Shown: positions 58,901 through 64,000 of the stretch, one piece after another
Layout of the letters: the number at the start of each line of letters is the position of its first letter
Numbering within the stretch: position 1 is the stretch's first letter
DNA from: Drosophila persimilis
Taxonomy: Eukaryota > Arthropoda > Insecta > Diptera > Drosophilidae
Direction of reading: 5' to 3'
Length of the DNA stretch: 64,000 nucleotides
NCBI RefSeq assembly: GCF_003286085.1
Contig: NW_020825288.1
Location: 2,852,001-2,916,000, forward strand
Position numbers and translations under genes: made by a program
The notes under the pieces: generated by a model
Database searches by the model: none
What the model saw: the letters and a program-made list of their open reading frames with translations, nothing else
Told to the model about the DNA's origin: nothing

Positions 58901-60238
58901 TTATTCAATTTTCGGCAATGCCATGCAATGGGAAATGTGCTTCAATAAAGAACTGGTTTCCATTTCCTGGACCCAAAACCATCGGCAATGATTATATTTA
59001 AGTCGATGGCTACTTTTGAAGAGCCTAAATATAAATAAATGTGTGTTTTTCTGAGTAATTTGAACAATTTGAAATGTATTTAACGCCTCGACTGCCATTG
59101 TTTAAACAAAAGCCAGCAGCTGCTGGTCACGACGGACCTTCGGAGCAGCATTTGCCATGCACTTGAAAATCGCTTGGGTCTGCACAAGTGTTCTTCAAAA
59201 ATGTTGTTTAAATTGTTTCGAGACGAAGAAAAAACATGTGAGATTTATGCTTTGCGCAATCCCGTAAACATTGCTTATATGTTGCACTTACACATGCACA
59301 TGTGTGTGTATAAATTTTGTTTCTGTTTTGGTTATTAAACGCCCAATATGTCTATAAATAGACCGCTTGCTCGCGGGGCAACACTTTCACTTGTTGCTTT
59401 TGTGCTCCTTCTTCCTCATTATTTTGTTGTTGCTTTTACCGTTTCATTTCAATTTGCATGTTCTGCTTCTCCTTCTCTTTCTTCTGTCTTCTTGCTGAAC
59501 TTTGCCTGACCCTGTTGCCCTGTATGGGGTAGGGTATGGGGTATGCACTCTTGGCCACGGCTGTACCTTTAAGAGGACTAATTTGGCTAAACCTTATCTA
59601 CACAAATCAATGTCTCTCTCTTTTTACTTGCCCACATATTCATATGGAAAATTATCTAGCCTAAAGATCTGTCATAATAAATTTTCCCCTCCTAAATCTC
59701 CCCTTACCGAGTATCAGCCGTTCGAACTAGCCCCTTGCTTATCTTTACACACACACACCCGATTAGCAACAGGTGTTTATGTTTGTGTGCGTGTTTTTTT
59801 GCGATAATTTTTTTGCAACCCAAATAGAAAGTGCAAAGAAGTGGCCACAATCGCCTCTTCCCTCCACTTCCTCTCCGATAATCAACCATAAATTATACAC
59901 AAGGCGAACGCAGGCGCAGAAAACGCTGACACCCGAGTCGGATAACAGCCATAAACAAATAAAATTGTTTATCAAATTTATAATGTAATTTCAGGCCTCA
60001 CACACACACGCACGCACGCACACGCTCAGACACTGGCGCCCTCCCGCAACGAACAGTACAGTTACAACTAGGAAAAGTCCGGCTGCAACGGCAGCTGCCA
60101 CTGGATGCGTTCTGATTATGTCTCTGGAAACCTTTTTTTGGGGTGGAAGTACAGAGGTTCACTTACAATGTGCTCGCGTACTGTATTGTGAAACAATTGC
60201 AGCTTCAGATCGGTGACTTCCTCCTCCTCCTCGTCCAT
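52961..60238 (-). CDS. lili: Lilipod, LMBR1-family multipass membrane protein
   Basis: Relative of the lipocalin-receptor/LMBR1 membrane proteins; in flies linked to BMP signalling in germline stem cells. The eight exons are 60238-60167, 55971-55847, 55685-55546, 55470-55240, 55090-55022, 54029-53536, 53473-53242 and 53169-52961, giving 523 aa, with every phase consistent. The N terminus is MDEEEEEVTDLKLQLFHNTV, then an IFLLLIILLYFSSYVVV membrane span, then repeated hydrophobic spans (FTLAVAEGAAMLLPVSIAS; LSLFIFLPFVYLFTES; FMLMAVIVLVLTAVL), a long charged cytoplasmic loop with a coiled region (LRELDCERKELDKQRK), and further spans to the C-terminal NYMSFIN. Intron 1 is 4.2 kb. The intron between exons 5 and 6 contains an opposite-strand TPR gene. 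Confidence 0.93.
54180..54979 (+). CDS. TPR-domain protein (TTC12-like), nested in lilipod intron 5
   Basis: Probable co-chaperone-like or dynein-assembly protein by resemblance to TTC12. The three exons are 54180-54520, 54580-54702 and 54763-54979, giving 226 aa. Residues 1-113 are charged and helical with an Ala/Gln stretch. Three TPR motifs follow from about residue 115 (HGNEAFRNAKYEKAILHYGK; SAITYNNRALCYIKLRNYKR; LRAWLYKATAYKRLGQ). No membrane span or signal peptide. The whole coding region sits in a 992-bp intron of lilipod on the opposite strand, leaving about 150 bases for its promoter and 5' UTR. It is much shorter than vertebrate TTC12 because it lacks the armadillo part. Confidence 0.88.
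55058..55063 (+). terminator. TPR gene polyadenylation signal inside lilipod exon 5
   Basis: The first AATAAA after the TPR stop. It lies antisense within lilipod coding exon 55090-55022. Confidence 0.5.
55513..55525 (+). repeat. 13-base G run
   Basis: Homopolymer in a lilipod intron. Its length is prone to sequencing error. Confidence 0.9.
56001..56025. repeat. TATC microsatellite
   Basis: About six TATC units in lilipod intron 1. Confidence 0.9.
58877..58898. repeat. GGGGC pentanucleotide repeat
   Basis: Four GGGGC units in lilipod intron 1. Four G4 runs make a quadruplex possible on the plus strand. Confidence 0.85.
59999..60025. repeat. CA/CG-type microsatellite
   Basis: CA units interspersed with GCAC in lilipod intron 1, 140 bases from the first coding exon. 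Confidence 0.85.
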
Positions 60239-60684
60239 GAGGAACGAGGATAGCCTATCGGTCGTAGCCTGAGACTGGGCCAGTTTTGTTTATTTTATTT
60301 AAAATCAGTTCACAAACACAGACACGCCAAGTTTAGACAGCCGGAGAGATTCCCCTATGTCAACTGAATTCCTATGGGTAGCTAATTTCACTTTTTCCCC
60401 GTGACGACACACACGCACAACGAACAACACGATTACAACAGCGGGGGAAAGGGGCACGCGCTGTTCTAGTTGTAATTTCTTGACTTAAATGTTGAATATT
60501 TCACTTGACACGACCGCCCTAGCTGACTTTGGATGGTTAAAATTAATTTAGATAGATTTTTGCAACCGCATTTCGTTCCGCACCGAGTTGCAGGGGCGAC
60601 CAAATTTATTTTAATTTGCGTCCGAATAACGACCGAGCGCCGCAGTAAAATTTATCAACAATATGACCGTACGAGGCAGAGGCT

Positions 60685-60712
60685 AAAATACCAAAAACTA
60701 TGATCAGCTGAT
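60685..60712 (-). promoter_or_regulatory. lilipod promoter motifs
   Basis: AAAATACCAAA (Ohler motif 6, 60685-60695) and an exact ATCAGCTGAT (Ohler motif 5 E-box, 60703-60712). The pair is typical of fly broadly expressed promoters. It lies about 450 bases upstream of the lilipod start codon. Confidence 0.55.
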
Positions 60713-61612
60713 TACGGTCGAATTTATTGTTTCTCAAAATGCAATATGCTGGTGTAAATCTAATGAAAACATCGATGCTTGAGAAAAAACATCGCTGTTA
60801 ACAGGCTCTGCACACTGAGCACATCCCGGAGGAACAGTGGGATTTTTTGACAGCTGTTAAACGCCATGATGAGCATAAAATTACATGATTCACAATTTTA
60901 AATTAGCAAATTGGCTATATTGTTGGCTATAATTAAACCTTCCATATATGTACAATAAACGTTACTCTTTGGACGCCATTTGCTGGAGTATCTCTCGCTT
61001 TTCCGAACATTCTCCAGACGATTTTTCCAGTTTAATCCGCTTCGGTGAGGCACCTTGGTTGCAGAAATTATACTAGAGCCGCAGTTGGATCTGTCCGGTC
61101 GACATTAACGGAATTATTTCAGGACACCCGACAATCCGCATGATGGCTGTAAAATACTAATTATAGAAAGATATAGCAAATACATACATATCTTTACTTT
61201 TTAGCACCAATTTCTGGTCTCCTCTTTTTGTATTGTGTCTGTTGTATTTTTTCTTTTTGTTTTAGTCTTCAACGATTTAAAGTTCGAATTAAGATTTGAA
61301 ATTTGTCGCATATGTTGGACTTGAAAACCATCGGATAACTATCGCATAGAAACGTGCGGTTTAGGAACATCCAAAATGGATGGTGGACTAACTGGGAAAT
61401 TCCGGAACGGCAAGACCTTACGGACCATCCCCGAAATGGATGTCGGATGATCGTTAGAGTAGCCTTTAACATCGATTTAATATTTAATAATTAAATATTT
61501 GTTAACAACAGTTAAATTTAACGGATTCATTTGATGTCGAATTAATACCAGATTTAATACCGATACCGATATATAATACACTAATCAAAATCAGCTGTGA
61601 CCCATCAAAAAA
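60713..61612. other. divergent intergenic region, lilipod to LYRM7-like gene
   Basis: AT-rich, with a near-DRE (ACATCGATGC, about 60769). No gene. The ORF at 61269-61472 (minus) has no support. Confidence 0.5.
61590..61599 (+). promoter_or_regulatory. motif-5 E-box at the LYRM7-like gene
   Basis: ATCAGCTGTG 13 bases before the start codon, so the 5' UTR must be very short if this is a core-promoter element. Confidence 0.4.
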
Positions 61613-62201
61613 ATGTCTAATTTGCGGCGCCAGGTAAATTAAACGTATAATTTAAACATTTAAACCAACGTTAATCCTCAAATTGTAGGCTCTCAGTGCC
61701 TTCAAGAAGCTCCATCGCACGCGGCAGTACGTATTCGATGGCGACGTTCGGGCGTTGGAAGAGGCACGTCAGAAAATCAACGACGAATTTCGGCAGAACC
61801 GAGTCGTGACCGACCAGGATGATATTCAGAACGTATGCATTGGATAAAGCATTAAATTGGTGTCCTTTCTAATCACCCCCGACTTACAGAAGATCAAACT
61901 GGCGGAGGAATGTGCCCAAGAGCTGCGCGCTAATGTTATCCAGGCCCACAAACGAGAGGACGGCGTATATGGTGGGTTGCCCATTACATAAACATTCCCA
62001 TGGCACTATATACGACATAATTTAATGTTTATAGAGCTCCGCATAACGCCAGAGACGACACGAATGGACAATGTAGTCTTCAATCCGGATGCCATCATCG
62101 AGTCGCCTCGAAAACGCCGTGGGGCCAAACCCACAGAAGGCTGCTGTGGTGGCGCGGCGATGGCGGCGCTCGAGGCGGAGGTGGCAGCTCGTAAGAAGTA
62201 G
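61613..62201 (+). CDS. LYR-motif protein, LYRM7/MZM1-like complex III assembly factor
   Basis: Expected to act in the mitochondrial matrix, chaperoning the Rieske iron-sulphur protein before insertion into complex III. The four exons are 61613-61633, 61689-61832, 61890-61971 and 62035-62201, giving 137 aa. The 21-base first exon encodes MSNLRRQ. The core [20 protein letters not shown], then [13 protein letters not shown], matches the LYRM7 family. The later FNPDAI and a basic PRKRRGAKP segment precede an Ala/Glu-rich tail. Introns are 55-63 bases. The gene ends 67 bases from the stop of the opposite-strand cyclophilin gene. Confidence 0.88.
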
Positions 62202-62262
62202 AGAACTAGAAACATTTTAGATGTAGTCAAAATCCTGTGTATGTTCCAGTCAAGAAAATCGC

Positions 62263-62268
62263 TTTATT
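62263..62268 (-). terminator. PPIL4-type gene polyadenylation signals at the stop codon
   Basis: AATAAA directly follows the TAA stop, and another AATAAA at 62268-62273 includes the stop codon itself. The 3' UTR is therefore probably only tens of bases. Confidence 0.65.
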
Positions 62269-64000
62269 TTATTTTCCATGGTGTCTCTTTTTCGATTTGT
62301 GTTTGCTTTTCGACTGAGCTTTCTTCTGCTTCGACTTCTTGCTCCTCTTGCGCTTGCTGCGCTCGTCCGAGGAGGAAGAGGAGCTAGAGCTCTCCTCAGA
62401 ACTATCCGAGGACGTGGAATCGGAATCGCTTTCACTGTCCGACGAGTCATCGCTGGAGTCTGAGCTGCTGCTGGCTGCACGCTTCGACTTCTTCCTTGCT
62501 ACCTTCTGGCTCTTCTCCTTCTTTTCTACTGGTGCTGAGGGCTTACGTTTCCTTTCAGGACTCTCCTTGCGTTCGATCCTTTTTGAATTTCTATCCAGAT
62601 TCCGTTCATCGCGGTCTCTGGGTTCAGGATGTCTTTGCTGGGGCCTAAAAAGCAATTTGGGTTAATACAGTGAAAGGTTGGTAGAGAATTCAGGCGACAA
62701 ACCTTCTCTCTGATCCATTATCTCTGTTCCTGATGGGTTCTCTGCTTTGACCATAATGTCTGGCTCCTTGTGGGGATCTCTCTCGCCTGTGTTCGTTGCG
62801 ATCTCTGGATCTGGATCTTCTCATGTCCATACGATGATCTCTTCGATTGATACGATCCCTGGATGATGAGCGCCGGCGATCATTGAAACGTTTTCCATCG
62901 TTGCCCTCCCTGATCTGCCTCTCATTTGGGTTTCTTCGCTCGTTTCGATCTCTGGATCGGGAACGCCTTCGATTGTCCCGATGTTCGTTCTGTTCCTGGT
63001 GGCGTTGTTCTCTCGCCTTTCGACGCTCCGCGGAGCTCATTCGACTTCTCGGATCGTCAGGCCTCTTGCGATCCCGATGCTCATCAGTTCTGTCTCTGTC
63101 TCTGCCCCTGCCGTTGTTATGGGGCCTCCGCTCATTGTTGTCCCGTAGATTGTCAAAGTCCAGCTTGCCGTCAACGCCCTCCACGCCACGTCCTTTGCCG
63201 CGCCACGTAACCTTCGACACGGATTGGGAGAAATCTACGTGTATGCGGCGGTCGTCGATCAGGACATTGTCCATTTTGAAGTAGGCAGCCTCGCAGGATT
63301 TCTGTTCCTCAAACTCCACAAAGGCGTACTGCAGGGAGTCGCCGGTCTTCCGATCGCGTATCACCTCGCATCCCTTCACCACACCAAAGCGACTGAAGAT
63401 GATCTCCAGGTCGTCGTCCGTCGTGACCGGATTGAGCTTGCACACGAAGAGTACGTTTTCAGGGGGGGCCATATCCGCATCTGGCAAATCGCCCACGATC
63501 TCGAGTATAGTGGCACGGGCCTTGGCCTCGCGATCGGCCAGCATCTCCTGCATTTCCTCCATTGTCATGCCGTCGGTGTCGTCGATGTCCTCGTCGGCGG
63601 CGATGCGACCGTTCTTCAACCGTTCGGCACTGGGCGATGGCGAGCGGCTGGGCGCCTGCAGGCCACGTGGATTGGGATACGGGTCCTCCAGTACCACCGT
63701 GTGAGTTATGCGTATGTCCTGGTAGGGGCGAAACTTTTCATCCACAATGGCATCGTTCAGCTGGCGCAGCACCTCGTGACCCTCCACCACCTCGCCAATG
63801 ACGCAGTGGGTGCCATCCAGCGATGTCAGGTCCTCCCCCAGGGTGAAGAAGAACTGAGAGCCCACTAGGTTCTTTCCTGCGCTCACAAGTGACAGCATGC
63901 CGGCATTCAAGTGGTGGATCTTGGGCAGGTATTCGGCTTCAAAGAAGCGCTTCTGTGGGCCCTCCACAACGCCCCAGATGGAGGAGCCGCCATCTCCAGC
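62269..64000 (-). CDS. CG5808: cyclophilin-RRM-RS protein, PPIL4 type (partial, 5' end outside window)
   Basis: Nuclear peptidyl-prolyl isomerase linked to splicing and transcription. Two exons are visible: 64000-62703, open at the window edge, and 62644-62269 (phase-2 intron, donor GTTTGT). The visible start is inside the cyclophilin domain (MLSLVSAG, SQFFFTLGEDLTSLDG, HCVIGEVVEGHEVL). An RRM follows, with LFVCKL as RNP2 and LQYAFVEF as RNP1, then an Arg/Asp/Ser-rich region with many SRSRDR units, and an end of acidic serine runs and Lys-rich KKRHHGK. The N-terminal part of the cyclophilin domain is missing only because the window ends. Confidence 0.94.

Larger units (their letters stand above)
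55972..60166 (-). other. lilipod intron 1
   Basis: 4.2 kb, donor GTAAGT at 60166-60161, acceptor CTTTCAG at 55972. Holds a TATC microsatellite, a GGGGC repeat at 58877-58898, and AT-rich DNA. No nested gene is supported. The open frames there lack family features. Confidence 0.8.

Noticed and set aside
1-64000. tRNA, rRNA and CRISPR features
   Set aside because: I saw no cloverleaf with a GGTTCRA-type arm, no rRNA segments and no spaced direct repeats; a short or unusual tRNA or miRNA could be missed by eye.

Overview
The window is Drosophila genomic DNA. It shows intron-split genes with GT-AG junctions, CAG-rich glutamine tracts, core-promoter motifs of fly housekeeping genes (DRE, Ohler motifs 5 and 6), many CA/CAG/GA microsatellites, and a run of genes I recognise from D. 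melanogaster polytene region 96A-B (AstA, CG5805, Ets96B, polybromo, lilipod/CG5807, CG5808). It is therefore probably a Muller element E segment of a Drosophila other than melanogaster. The obscura group is possible, but I cannot prove the species from sequence alone. All exon junctions below were worked out by hand, and each chain keeps an open reading frame.

Layout, left to right. The allatostatin A neuropeptide precursor is on the minus strand at 555-1080. About 15 kb of mostly non-coding DNA follows, with one small, unrecognised but plausible gene at 10020-10277. A large secreted heme peroxidase is on the plus strand (16309-27498). Its 5.9-kb intron carries a roughly 1.1-kb non-autonomous repeat of the mini-me/DINE type, and its last exon encodes an unusually long disordered tail. 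A mitochondrial SLC25A44-type carrier is on the minus strand (28550-29720). A repeat-rich interval (30.4-33.3 kb) holds a nearly perfect inverted repeat of about 840 bp per arm with a 73-bp loop. Ets96B is on the plus strand (33917-43198), and its first intron contains a minus-strand gene for a secreted, possibly takeout/JHBP-like protein. An unrecognised minus-strand gene (43688-45076) encodes a protein with an internally duplicated domain. polybromo/BAF180 is on the minus strand (46101-51199). lilipod (LMBR1 family) is on the minus strand (52961-60238) with a plus-strand TPR gene inside one intron. A LYRM7-like complex III assembly factor is on the plus strand (61613-62201). A cyclophilin-RRM-RS protein (CG5808/PPIL4 type) is on the minus strand from 62269 and runs off the right edge.

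The genes do not form one pathway. The right half is a compact housekeeping block (chromatin remodeller, Wnt/BMP-related membrane receptor family, mitochondrial assembly factor, splicing-associated isomerase) with very short or overlapping 3' ends. The left half is sparse and tissue-specific (neuropeptide, secreted peroxidase). The most unusual structure is the long palindrome at 31090-32846, which has the form of a hairpin-RNA (endo-siRNA) locus or a very young palindromic insertion.
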